A model generated the notes under the pieces. The model ran no database searches and was not told where the DNA came from. It saw only the letters and a program-made list of their open reading frames with translations. 64,000 bases of DNA, from assembly GCF_004331645.1 (NCBI RefSeq), contig NZ_SJSK01000002.1:1116001-1180000 (forward strand), read 5' to 3'. This stretch comes from Pedobacter frigiditerrae. GTDB taxonomy: Bacteria > Bacteroidota > Bacteroidia > Sphingobacteriales > Sphingobacteriaceae. The position numbers and the translations under genes are program-made. Shown here one piece after another: positions 18,738 to 26,648 of this stretch (position 1 is the stretch's first letter; each line of letters starts with the position of its first letter).

Positions 18738-19512
18738 GAAATGGTGTTCGAGAAGCACCATAAAGATGGGCAATGTTGCTCGAACTTTAAAAAATGCAAT
18801 AAATATGCGAAAAATGAGGTCTTAGAAAAGATTGGGTTTTAGAAAAAAACAAGTTATTCTAACGAATACCACAAAAAGTTCCTTATAGGAGTAAAAAAGG
18901 CCAAAACCATTAAGATTTTGACTTTTGAAAATTTCGGGGTCAGTGGCGGTGCGTAATTCGAACCATTTTGTGGACGAATTGATTGAAATTGGGGGTTTTT
19001 CGAAAATTCTTGATGAAAAATTCGCAAAGTGAGGTACTACTCTACATCCACACTTTTAATCTAATCAAATCTATCACAAATACATTTTTAGAGATTGTTG
19101 AATAATTAACCACCCCATCATAGATAATGGGCCTTATAAATGGACTGACGTAATCCAGTGACCACTTTCCAGATAACCCCCGGAGATCATCTAATTCCTG
19201 TTTCATAGCCTATTTCAGACGTTTATTTACTAGTTCAGAAAGAAATATTACAACTAGGGCAAAATGACACGGACCTTCGAGTTCCGCATTATTAGAATAT
19301 GTTTTAGTTAAATCTGGATTGTGAAAGAGGATTTCATGAATTCCATTAGGTTTTCATTTGGGCTCTTGATCCTGTTGAGTTTTAATATCTAGCGACCCCA
19401 GAAATGAAAGGGATGGCTTCCCAATAAACCCACTAGGACTTTGGTTATAGCACGCCATGATATATAAGCACATAAACTTTAGCCAAGCTTTAGAGTTCGA
19501 TATCTTAAAAGC

Positions 19513-20544
19513 TTAATCAGGCGTATTTTCTAATACACCCCTGTCATCCGACTTCAATATTTTTCTGATCCTATCGATATGTACCTGTGAAGCCTCTGCT
19601 CTTTCCATCGAAGATTTCGCCGAAGCACCACTCTGGCTTTTTGAGAACGTAGTCAAAAGATTCCGACGCTCCTCAAACATGCGAAGCGCCGTCCACATCG
19701 TTTCCTCTATCTTTTTGGTCTGTTCAGAAATTAGCACCTTTGCCGTGTAAGAATGTCCAGTATGGCATCGGAACCGAAGCAAAGGCCCTTCACTAATTTG
19801 CCAAAGCACTCCGCCGCACCCGGGGCAGTTGAACGGTACCTGATCACCTAATGCATTTACTGAAGGGAGGTCACTTAGCACCCTTTCAGCAATCTCAGAC
19901 TCTCGAACAATGTCTTTTGGAATCTTCACTTGCTTTGGAAGCTTATCCAAAAGGATCCTTGTTAGGGTTACCCCCATCTGAGAAATAGGGATTTTAAAGT
20001 CTGCCCTCACCTGACCAAGTGCATTATTTGGCATATCGGGATATTCCGCATCAGAGGGATCCTGTACAATACAAATCCCGCCACACCTATTAATTGCCAT
20101 TAGACCAGCAGTTCCATCATCCAGATATCCAGTCAGTATAATTCCGATGGCTCTATTGCCATAGGCGACCGCCGCCGACCGAAAAAGCGGATCGATCCCA
20201 GGTCGGTAGCGGTTTTCTTGGGCTCCCTTTGTTACCATTAACCTTCCACTAGAATCTATCAGCATATGATGATCAGGTGGTGCAAAATAGATATGCGCTA
20301 ATTTGGCCTGCATCCCAGCTGTGGCGTGAACGCATGTCAGCTTGCCAGCTGAATTCAACGTGTCTATCAATACTTTGCCCGTAGCATCTGCCGAGATGTG
20401 CATCACTACTAAAATCGGCGCCGGAAAATCAATTGGGAGATGTTCAACAAATTCCTTTAGCGCCTCAAGCCCTCCTGCCGAAGTGCCAATCACTATCAAT
20501 CTGTCGAGATCCTTTACTGTGATTTTCTTTTTAGTGGTTTTCAT
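19513..20544 (-). CDS. CheB-type methylesterase domain protein without receiver domain
   Basis: This 343-residue protein carries a CheB catalytic domain (about residues 14-200) directly at the N-terminus. The serine is in VIGTSAGGLEAL, the histidine in VVMHIS, and the aspartate in ILTGYLDDGTAGLMA. Classical CheB removes methyl groups from chemoreceptors and has a phosphorylated receiver, which is absent here. The C-terminal part has two Cys pairs/His (NCPGCGG and RCHTGHSYT), suggesting a small zinc site, followed by a helical tail. Such orphan CheB proteins are common in non-motile Bacteroidota and their substrate is unknown. No cheR or receptor gene is nearby. The flanks are decayed DNA. Confidence 0.85.
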   Translation of the reverse strand: MKTTKKKITVKDLDRLIVIGTSAGGLEALKEFVEHLPIDFPAPILVVMHISADATGKVLIDTLNSAGKLTCVHATAGMQAKLAHIYFAPPDHHMLIDSSGRLMVTKGAQENRYRPGIDPLFRSAAVAYGNRAIGIILTGYLDDGTAGLMAINRCGGICIVQDPSDAEYPDMPNNALGQVRADFKIPISQMGVTLTRILLDKLPKQVKIPKDIVRESEIAERVLSDLPSVNALGDQVPFNCPGCGGVLWQISEGPLLRFRCHTGHSYTAKVLISEQTKKIEETMWTALRMFEERRNLLTTFSKSQSGASAKSSMERAEASQVHIDRIRKILKSDDRGVLENTPD

Positions 20545-20700
20545 ATTGGCTGGGATTTAATAAAGGAATAGTTCCACAAGTTGTGAACGCTTATCTAATA
20601 AGAAGAAAAAGTGGTAAATTGTTTCATCACCGATGATATCGGCGGTAATACCAACCAGTTTGCATATTGGAGTACTTAAAAGCTGCTTCACTCAAACAAC

Positions 20701-20800
20701 TATGGCTGACTTTTGGCTAGGCAACGAATGTTATAAAAAAGTAAATCATTCGTTCTCAAATAATTCATGAACTCTCGTACCAAATGCAATATTCTCCACT
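20701..20800 (+). repeat. Dispersed ~100-bp repeat, copy 1
   Basis: It starts with GGCTGACTTTTG at 20704 and ends with AAATGCAATATTCTCCAC beginning at 20782, 78 nt later. The same two ends recur at 54607/54683 and 59605/59681 with 76-nt spacing, all on the plus strand. The middle is poorly conserved. Confidence 0.5.
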
Positions 20801-20941
20801 TGATGCTATTTATAGCCACAGAATTGTATTAGAGCATATTAACGTTCTAAAAAGCCAAATCTCAGACAAATATTAAACAAAAAAAACGCACAACTATTTG
20901 AAAAACAAATAATTATGCGTTTAAGTGGAGAATATCGGAGT
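20789..20941. repeat. Inverted 13-bp arms resembling a tRNA 3-prime end, enclosing a hairpin
   Basis: ATATTCTCCACTT (20789-20801) is inverted as AAGTGGAGAATAT (20923-20935). The minus strand from 20941 reads ACTCCGATATTCTCCACTT, which looks like the T-stem/acceptor end of a Bacteroidota tRNA. Inside, 20884-20900 and 20906-20922 form a 17-bp stem (two wobble pairs, AAAAA loop) followed on the minus strand by a T run. This could be a mobile-element attachment-site remnant. Confidence 0.4.
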
Positions 20942-21655
20942 GGATATTTCATCAATTGCGTCCTCTAAACGCTGTTTTTGATACTCCAAAAGGGGTTTTT
21001 TATCTGTCATTTTGGGTAATTTGGCTGAGTTTTGGCAGAGTTTTCAATGTTAAAAATCATCAAAAATCTACCTTAATAACTATTTTAACTGCTATTTATA
21101 AATTTTTGCTATTATCTAATTTACGAAATTTAGCTGAATTTTCAAAAAAAACTTCAAAATTGTGAGTGGATAATTTCATATTCTACACTGCTCATATTTC
21201 CGAAAATTCTGAAAAATTTCTACTACAACTCTAAAATTTTCATGGCTGAATTTTACCCATATTTTTTTTATGCTTTTTCGTGTTTTCTTAATTAGTCTGA
21301 TCGGCTCCAAAGAAAAACAAAAATACGCTCCAATCATATTCAAAGGTCGTTTATTCAGTCACCTAACGTTGAGAATAAAACATTCGCCACAAACATATTA
21401 CTGAAATTATCCTCCGATATTTTAATTGAGCTTGGCTGAGTTTTTATCATCAACAGTACCTAAAATGACTAAAAATAAAGGGAAAAATTGAGTTTTTTTT
21501 GAACGCATTTTTTAGGCGATTTTTGGAAGTTTTCATAAGCAGTTCTATTGAGCAATAATGATGCTTTTATAAGATTTATAGAACACTAAGACGGAGTGAT
21601 TTGGGCTGACTGTGAAATTTGGTTTGATTGCATATTTCAATAAAGCTGTCAAGTT

Positions 21656-21693
21656 GTATTGCGACAATACAAATAGTGTTTTTGTCGCAATAC
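21656..21693. repeat. 12-bp inverted repeat GTATTGCGACAA
   Basis: GTATTGCGACAA (21656-21667) is inverted exactly at 21682-21693 across 14 nt. A third GCGACAA lies at 21702-21708. The arm resembles the half-site of the palindrome at 22167-22192. It may be a protein-binding site. Confidence 0.45.
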
Positions 21694-21845
21694 TTAATAT
21701 CGCGACAAAATTGTTATATAAATCTGACTACAAACTCCCTTTATGGAGACAGTTTTACAACTATCAATACCGTAAAGGTATTTACATTCATTTGTCATAT
21801 TTTATATATAATATACGTAATTTAAAATATTCTATATATATTGTA

Positions 21846-21873
21846 TACCATAAAGTATATATACTTTATGGTA
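21846..21873. repeat. Palindrome P1 (28 bp)
   Basis: TACCATAAAGTATA is followed directly by its exact reverse complement, with a TATATA centre. It is the most distal of four related palindromes upstream of the AbiEi-like gene and has no clear -7 box before it. Confidence 0.75.
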
Positions 21874-21954
21874 ATTAATAGTATTAACCCTAGTTAACCC
21901 AAACAATCTTCCTATATATCGTTTAGCGCACTTCAGATTGTCATTTTAAATCCT

Positions 21955-21991
21955 TAACTTTGTTATACCAAAAGTATATATACTTTTGGTA
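21955..21991 (+). promoter_or_regulatory. Promoter -7 box with palindrome P2 (26 bp)
   Basis: TAACTTTG (21955-21962) matches the Bacteroidota -7 consensus TAnnTTTG. It is followed 3 nt later by a perfect palindrome with half-site TACCAAAAGTATA (21966-21991), where the transcript start is expected. The -33 position reads TTC rather than TTG. About 50 bp here are repeated around P4. Confidence 0.6.
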
Positions 21992-22104
21992 ATTATCACA
22001 TTAATATAATATTACTCCTATACAGTTATAGCAGGGCTTTCTATTAATACCCTCTAAATATTCACTTCGTACTCCATTATCACAGCCAGCTACAAATTTG
22101 TCCT

Positions 22105-22126
22105 TGCATTTTTTTAAAAAAATGCA
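22105..22126. repeat. A/T-tract palindrome (22 bp)
   Basis: TGCATTTTTTT is followed directly by its exact reverse complement. It lies 11 nt upstream of the -33 box of the P3 promoter and could be an operator or a bent-DNA element. Confidence 0.5.
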
Positions 22127-22136
22127 CACGGCATAC

Positions 22137-22192
22137 TTGATTTTTAAAAAAAATGTTGTAACTTTGACGACAAGGTATATATACCTTGTCGT
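22137..22192 (+). promoter_or_regulatory. Promoter with palindrome P3
   Basis: TTG (22137-22139), 19 bp, then TAACTTTG (22159-22166) form a good Bacteroidota promoter. The palindrome with half-site ACGACAAGGTATA (22167-22192, 26 bp, perfect) begins at the very next base, so a bound protein would block initiation. Confidence 0.65.
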
Positions 22193-22230
22193 GTTTAATT
22201 AAAATAGCCAACTATTATCTTTAACCCCTC

Positions 22231-22290
22231 TTGACAATGTCATTTTAAATCATTAACTTTGGAATACAAAAAGTATATATACTTTTTGTA
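22231..22290 (+). promoter_or_regulatory. AbiEi-proximal promoter with palindrome P4
   Basis: TTG (22231-22233), 20 bp, TAACTTTG (22254-22261) is a near-ideal promoter. The perfect 26-bp palindrome with half-site TACAAAAAGTATA (22265-22290) overlaps the expected start site and ends 11 nt before the AbiEi-like ATG. This is the expected layout for autoregulation by an antitoxin. Confidence 0.7.
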
Positions 22291-22301
22291 AATGATATAA
22301 A

Positions 22302-23201
22302 ATGGCAGGTATTTCACGATTTACGACTTCCTTAAAAAGCATCGTTAAGCAATTTACCGATAGCAACAAAAACTTATTCACCTATTCAGAAATTGAGGGG
22401 ATATTTGAAGATGGAAGGCAGTCATGGCGATTACCTCAATCAATGACAACCGATAAATTCTTAATGCAACTTATTGAGAAGACTGATTTTAGAGAGATCG
22501 AACTGAACTTTTCCAGTGTTGAATCCAGGAGACTATTCATGTATGGAAATGCTACGCCCGAAGAAATTGCATCTGCATCATTTAATAAAGCCTACCTATC
22601 TCATTTTACGGCCTCAAGTATGAATGGTCTTACTGAACAAATACCAAAGACCATATATGTGACAGTTGAACAATCAGCCAAGCACGAAATTGTGCCAGAA
22701 ATAGCTAGACGTGGGTTAATACAAGAAAATATTGACAAAGCTTTTAAAAAGCCACAACGAACGTCTGAGGCAATAGCAGATTGGGAAGGGGTAAAAATCG
22801 TATTACTTAGAGGTAAGTCAACTGGCAACCTAGGTGTAAAATCTATAGGCTCAGCAAGGAACTTGCGAGTAACAGACATTGAAAGAACTCTCATTGACAT
22901 GACAGTTAGGCCTTCTTATTCCGGAGGAATATTTGAAGTGCTCAAAGCATACCAAAATGCAGGAGAAAACAGTAAGGTATCTGTCAACAAACTTTTAAGC
23001 TATCTCAAAAGAATGGACTTCATTTATCCTTATCACCAAGCTATAGGCTTTTATATGGAAAAATCAGGCGCATTTAAAGAGCAACAATTAGAAAAATTCA
23101 GGGAACTTACTGGAGAATATAAATTTTACCTTGCATACGATATGCAGGAAATGGAATTTTCAGAAGATTGGAATATTTATTATCCAAAAGGACTTCGTTA
23201 A
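22302..23201 (+). CDS. abiEi: AbiEi-like antitoxin / transcriptional regulator
   Basis: The 299-residue protein resembles type IV antitoxins of the AbiEi group: an N-terminal winged-helix region (residues about 15-80, NLFTYSEIEGIFEDGRQSWRLP) and a C-terminal antitoxin domain containing the diagnostic LRVTDIERTLIDMTVRPSYSGG (about residues 196-217). Known AbiEi proteins repress their own promoter through inverted repeats and neutralise the AbiEii toxin. Four palindromes lie upstream, the nearest 11 nt from the ATG. Unlike the usual bicistronic arrangement, the toxin-like gene is on the opposite strand and the two genes share the tetranucleotide TTAA as both stop codons (23198-23201). Confidence 0.85.
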   Translation: MAGISRFTTSLKSIVKQFTDSNKNLFTYSEIEGIFEDGRQSWRLPQSMTTDKFLMQLIEKTDFREIELNFSSVESRRLFMYGNATPEEIASASFNKAYLSHFTASSMNGLTEQIPKTIYVTVEQSAKHEIVPEIARRGLIQENIDKAFKKPQRTSEAIADWEGVKIVLLRGKSTGNLGVKSIGSARNLRVTDIERTLIDMTVRPSYSGGIFEVLKAYQNAGENSKVSVNKLLSYLKRMDFIYPYHQAIGFYMEKSGAFKEQQLEKFRELTGEYKFYLAYDMQEMEFSEDWNIYYPKGLR

Positions 23202-24091
23202 TCCAATACATTTTCGAACATGTCTAGGACATAGTTAAAATAAAAATCAAACCCGTTCTCTTTAGCTTCTTTGTCCTTGATGGTATCAATCAGTCCATCA
23301 AAATCCAATCTATGGATATCTTTCATTGTCCTGATTTTTTTCAGGTAAGTATGGGGAACTTTTTTTGCATCAAACACATGCCCTAGTATTTCTTTGAAAG
23401 ATGCTGATGATGCATCAAACGGAGCGTATTGTGTAAGCACATAAATATCATAGAAATCACGCGCTCTCGCACGATCTTTTTCAGGCTTACTCTGATGCAA
23501 GATATCTGTGGTGTATTCGGGTAATTTCTGACAAAGTGCCCTGATTTTTTCTGCAACAATCAGTTCTGGAGCATATAATTGGTATCGAATGTGGTCGATT
23601 TCCCTTGTTACAACATGCCCTCCAACATATTCAAATTTACTGATATCGATGCTGAATTTAGGGGAGCCTCCTGGATTTAAAGCCAATGCAAATTTTGAGC
23701 TGGCTAAAGCCAAATCCCCATTGATCTCTTTAAATTTCTTCTCTTCTATAAGCTTGAAAAGAATGTTATACCCACCCCAAAACCCAAAGTTCTGGGTCTG
23801 TGTTTTGGGTTTGTCCAAAAACTCATATTCAAAACAGACGTAACCATTTAAGGCAAAACCTTCAACCAATAGCTCCTCTATTCTATGGGCAACTTTATCT
23901 TTATCAGGAAAATCCTCTTCCAATGAATAATCTAGATCATACGATGCCCGGTCTTCCAGCCCATAACCCAGACTAATTGCATTGCCACCTTTAAGGATCA
24001 GTAATTCATATAAATCATCGTCTGACACCAATGACGTGATTACAATTTTCTTTATTTTGTTAATAAGGTCTAGATCAAGTTTAATCGCCAT
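23198..24091 (-). CDS. abiEii: AbiEii-like nucleotidyltransferase toxin
   Basis: This 297-residue protein belongs to the AbiEii/AbiGii nucleotidyltransferase group. Motif I is ELLILKGGNAISLGYGLEDRASYDLDYSL (residues about 29-57) with the catalytic D-x-D, and later motifs include SIDISKFEYVG and the helical VAEKIRALCQKLP...RARARDFYDIYVL. In phage-defence and type IV toxin-antitoxin systems such enzymes transfer nucleotides to RNA targets and stop growth. It is convergent with the AbiEi-like gene and overlaps it by 4 nt. Its own promoter must lie in 24092-24233; TATCTTTA on the minus strand there is a weak -7 candidate. Activity is inferred from the family. Confidence 0.85.
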   Translation of the reverse strand: MAIKLDLDLINKIKKIVITSLVSDDDLYELLILKGGNAISLGYGLEDRASYDLDYSLEEDFPDKDKVAHRIEELLVEGFALNGYVCFEYEFLDKPKTQTQNFGFWGGYNILFKLIEEKKFKEINGDLALASSKFALALNPGGSPKFSIDISKFEYVGGHVVTREIDHIRYQLYAPELIVAEKIRALCQKLPEYTTDILHQSKPEKDRARARDFYDIYVLTQYAPFDASSASFKEILGHVFDAKKVPHTYLKKIRTMKDIHRLDFDGLIDTIKDKEAKENGFDFYFNYVLDMFENVLD

Positions 24092-24233
24092 ATAAATTCG
24101 GAAGACTCATGATGACTTCACATGTAAAGATAAGATTATGTTCGCATAAAGAACCTATTACCTCTTGCTTCAAGGTATATTGCAAAAAATGGCCAAGAGT
24201 AGCATAATACTATTTTTATAATTATTTTTAACT

Positions 24234-24980
24234 ATGGAGAAACAAATACTTGATGAACTGAAGGAACTAAGAATGGCACTTGTAAAATTGGTGGGTACAA
24301 CGTACCTTCCCAAAAGCAAACAACTGTCACCCAATGTATTGGACAAGGCTGCCGATGAATTTAAAAAACTGCAGAAGCAAAGCGATGCATGGGTAACTGA
24401 ATATGATCTTTATAAATATTTTAAGGATTCTCACTACGGGGTGGGCAAATTCATAAGGGAAGAATTCAAGTTTACCAATTTTTTCATCAAGGGAAAATCA
24501 CACTATTACAACAGAGTAGATATCCAAGCCTTGGCTAAAGAGCTGAAAGCAAGGAACGTCAACCTAAAAAGGTATATGGAACTCAAGGCGGACAGGGAAA
24601 ACTTTAACAAAAAGATAGCCTCTGCCCTATCGAACAAAAAGCAACATAAGAACAGACCCTACCTGCTCGAAGAAGACCTATCTGACATCAACACTTCCAA
24701 TCCACCAAGACCTTCGGCTGAGATCATCAAGGAAGATCTAAAACGATTGGAAGAAGAGTTTTTTGAATATAAATTGGAAGAGTACATAGATATATACAAG
24801 GGAAATTATGCCATGGTCAAATTTGAATATCACTTTTCAAAATACATGAAGAGCGAAATAAAGTCGCGAACTAAAAAATGGTGTGAAAATTTCAATTATG
24901 CCAACAAGGCACTTGAACTACTGACCAGCAAAAAATCAAATTTCATTCCCGTTAAGGACGAAGAAAGATATCAACTTTAA
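24234..24980 (+). CDS. Uncharacterised protein, 248 residues
   Basis: No family was recognised. The protein is soluble, lysine- and glutamate-rich, with a coiled-coil-like N-terminus (EKQILDELKELRMALVKL). A middle section (residues about 60-105: WVTEYDLYKYFKDSHYGVGKFIREEF, FFIKGKSHYYNRVDIQALAKEL) could be a small DNA-binding fold. The C-terminal half is highly charged and helical. It lies 142 nt from the divergent AbiEii-like gene and converges on the 91-residue gene, sharing TTAA as both stops (24977-24980). The setting suggests an accessory or mobile-element function. Confidence 0.7.
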   Translation: MEKQILDELKELRMALVKLVGTTYLPKSKQLSPNVLDKAADEFKKLQKQSDAWVTEYDLYKYFKDSHYGVGKFIREEFKFTNFFIKGKSHYYNRVDIQALAKELKARNVNLKRYMELKADRENFNKKIASALSNKKQHKNRPYLLEEDLSDINTSNPPRPSAEIIKEDLKRLEEEFFEYKLEEYIDIYKGNYAMVKFEYHFSKYMKSEIKSRTKKWCENFNYANKALELLTSKKSNFIPVKDEERYQL

Positions 24981-25252
24981 TGTTCGGCTCTTCTTCGGCG
25001 GACTTGTATCTTAAGCACTTCCGACTCTAGGTACATTGCCTTTTTTCTGCCCTTGACCAATTGCGGCTTGACGACACCGTCATTGATTGCCTTTAAAAAG
25101 ACGGCATTGCTTGCACCCGTTATTTTTAGTGCGCCTTCTTTAGTTAATAACTGATCCTGTTGCAGTACACTTTTGAGTTCCTCTTTGATAATCGCCCTCA
25201 TTTTTTCAAAAAATTCATCCACCGTAATGGATTGTAGTAGAATAGTCTCCAT
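24977..25252 (-). CDS. Excisionase/MerR-like helix-turn-helix protein, 91 residues
   Basis: The N-terminal 40 residues are helical (VDEFFEKMRAIIKEELKSVL). The second half has a helix-turn-helix layout of the excisionase type (LTKEGALKITGASNAVFLKAINDGVVKPQLVKGRKKAMYLESEVLKI). Such small proteins are typical of Bacteroidota integrative elements and bind DNA. The gene converges on the 248-residue gene with a 4-nt overlap. The target is unknown, and no integrase is visible in the window. Confidence 0.7.
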   Translation of the reverse strand: METILLQSITVDEFFEKMRAIIKEELKSVLQQDQLLTKEGALKITGASNAVFLKAINDGVVKPQLVKGRKKAMYLESEVLKIQVRRRRAEH

Positions 25253-25447
25253 TTAATTAATGATTAAAAGCTGAAGATATAAATTTGCAACAATACAATA
25301 AATCTAAATACCTATGTTCTTTGTTTGCAAATTGCGAACACGGAACAATTAAAAAATATCCAAAGAATAATTAATATTTTGGAGGGCTGACTTATGACTG
25401 AGTTGTAAGTACAAAAATATATTAAGAACTGATTATAATCTCCTTAC

Positions 25448-25579
25448 ATGGAAATAATTTTTAATGAAGTATTCTCCACTAATATCATTGCTAATCTTCC
25501 CGAGACTGTGTACTTTTCAAGAAATTTATTTGATGACTTGACTAGAATTTCAAAGATTGACGAAGATCCTTTGGAATAA
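25448..25579 (+). CDS. Possible 43-residue peptide, intact member of a relic family
   Basis: The ATG at 25448 opens an intact frame containing NLPETVYFSRNLFDDLTRIS and ending KIDEDPLE. Broken copies of its C-terminal half occur at 52591-52669, 53429-53518 and 54721-54797. This is the only copy without a stop or frameshift. It could be a real small gene or the least decayed remnant of a longer one. No family was recognised. Confidence 0.35.
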   Translation: MEIIFNEVFSTNIIANLPETVYFSRNLFDDLTRISKIDEDPLE

Positions 25580-25587
25580 TTCAAGGT

Positions 25588-25704
25588 TTAATTGCCATCA
25601 TTGCATTTTTGGCAAACCTCATATTCACCTCTCTTATTCATATAAGACCTGCGCCAGCATGATATTGATTTGCCGCATCGTTTTGTTATAGTGCCCATTT
25701 TCAT
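25588..25704 (-). CDS. Possible 38-residue Cys-rich peptide
   Basis: The frame starts MKMGTITKRCGKSISCW and ends with CQKCNDGN. The CxxxxxC and CxxC pairs would fit a small zinc-ribbon fold. It ends 9 nt from the end of the 43-residue frame on the other strand. Its size makes this a tentative call. Confidence 0.35.
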   Translation of the reverse strand: MKMGTITKRCGKSISCWRRSYMNKRGEYEVCQKCNDGN

Positions 25705-25856
25705 GGTAGATTTTTATTCAGATCAGCTGAATTTGACTTTTAAAATTATAGTCTTTGAATTTTGCATATAATGCTTTGGATCCTGCATTTTTCCCCTCTG
25801 TTTTAAGTAGACCTTTGGTATATCAAAAAGAAACAAAAACTTAAAATAACAACAAC

Positions 25857-26597
25857 ATGAAAAATTTAACAGGAAAAGTAATCTTAGTAACCGGAGCATC
25901 AAGAGGAATTGGAGCAGAAATTGCAAATACATTAGCCGCTCGCGGGGCCAAAGTAATCATCAATTTTGCGGGAGATGAAAATGCAGCTGAGCAGCAGTTG
26001 CAGAAAATAAGAGCAAACGGTGGCGATGCTATTGCCATCAAAGCTGATGTGAGCAAAACTGACGAGGTAAAAAATCTTTTTGATGCTACCATCGCCCGTT
26101 ATGGAAGAATCGATGTGCTGGTTAACAATGCCGGTATCATGATTACAAAACTCCTTAAGGATACAACCGATGAAGATTTCACCCGTCAGTTTGATATCAA
26201 TGTAAAGGGAACTTTTAATACGATGCGAGAAGCAGCTACCAAGCTTGCCGACAATGGCAGCATTATTAATTTCTCTTCAACCACCACCCGGGTGATGATG
26301 CCCACCTATAGCACCTATGTAGCTTCGAAAGCCGCAGTTGAACAACTTACCCGAGTATTTGCCAAAGAAGTTGGTGCAAGGGGCATAAATGTGAATTCCG
26401 TATCTCCAGGACCTACCAATACCGAGCTTTTCACGAAAGGGAAACCACAAGAGGTTATCGACCGTCTTGCCTCACTTTCAGCTTTTAACCGCATCGGTGA
26501 GCCCGAAGATATTGCAAAAATTGTTTCCTTCCTTGCCAGCGATGATGCCAAATGGATTTCGGCACAGAATATCGGAGCTAATGGCGCCATGGCCTAA
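25857..26597 (+). CDS. Short-chain dehydrogenase/reductase (SDR), cassette 1 first gene
   Basis: This 246-residue classical SDR has the NAD(P) motif TGASRGIG (residues 12-19), the structural NNAGIM, and the active-site Ser with YSTYVASK (Tyr and Lys). It ends NIGANGAMA. The closest relative in the window is the protein at 47409-48149, with the same length and very similar sequence (for example TRVMMPTY, KEVGARGINVN, PGPTNTELFTKGKPQEVI). It is followed by a DUF1097 gene and a second SDR, probably one operon. The substrate is unknown; the family reduces or oxidises alcohols and ketones. Confidence 0.92.
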   Translation: MKNLTGKVILVTGASRGIGAEIANTLAARGAKVIINFAGDENAAEQQLQKIRANGGDAIAIKADVSKTDEVKNLFDATIARYGRIDVLVNNAGIMITKLLKDTTDEDFTRQFDINVKGTFNTMREAATKLADNGSIINFSSTTTRVMMPTYSTYVASKAAVEQLTRVFAKEVGARGINVNSVSPGPTNTELFTKGKPQEVIDRLASLSAFNRIGEPEDIAKIVSFLASDDAKWISAQNIGANGAMA

Positions 26598-26648
26598 CTG
26601 AGCAATCAATAATCAAATCATAATCCACAACCATTAATCTTAAAATTT

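Larger units (their letters stand above)
18149..19512. other. Gene-poor stretch with decayed coding remnants
   Basis: About 1.36 kb contains no intact gene. It holds the GH2 control region with the 23-bp motif, a frameshifted small-protein relic at 18591-18737, and further broken protein-like segments. On the minus strand from about 19460 down to 19060, protein-like runs such as LEGPCHFALVVIFLSELVNKRLK and KQELDDLRGLSGKWSLDYVSPF are interrupted by stops. Their family was not recognised. Confidence 0.6.
20545..22301. other. Long non-coding region rich in palindromes and repeats
   Basis: This is about 1.76 kb of AT-rich DNA without a convincing gene. It holds a copy of a ~100-bp dispersed repeat (20701-20800), a pair of inverted tRNA-end-like 13-mers around a hairpin (20789-20941), five GGCTGANTTTT-type words (20704-21444), a 12-bp inverted repeat (21656-21693) and five perfect palindromes (21846-22290). 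Open frames of 60-90 codons here are of biased AT composition and are not supported. Confidence 0.6.
25253..25856. other. Intergenic region with two tiny open frames
   Basis: These 604 nt between the 91-residue HTH gene and the first SDR operon hold a 43-codon frame (25448-25579) and a 38-codon frame on the other strand (25588-25704). The SDR promoter should lie near 25740-25830, but no clean TAnnTTTG box is seen. Confidence 0.5.

Noticed and set aside
19060..19461. Possible transposase remnant on the minus strand
   Set aside because: Readable pieces between stops show no transposase motif and no terminal inverted repeats were found.
20923..20941. tRNA gene
   Set aside because: Only the 3-prime-end-like segment is present; no D-arm or anticodon arm can be folded around it.
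21612..21878. 88-codon and 65-codon open frames
   Set aside because: They span inverted repeats and palindrome P1, with strongly AT-driven residue content (Tyr, Ile, Asn) and no recognisable motif.
21846..22290. CRISPR array
   Set aside because: The repeated units are perfect palindromes that differ from one another, with irregular spacing of about 75-120 nt and no cas genes.
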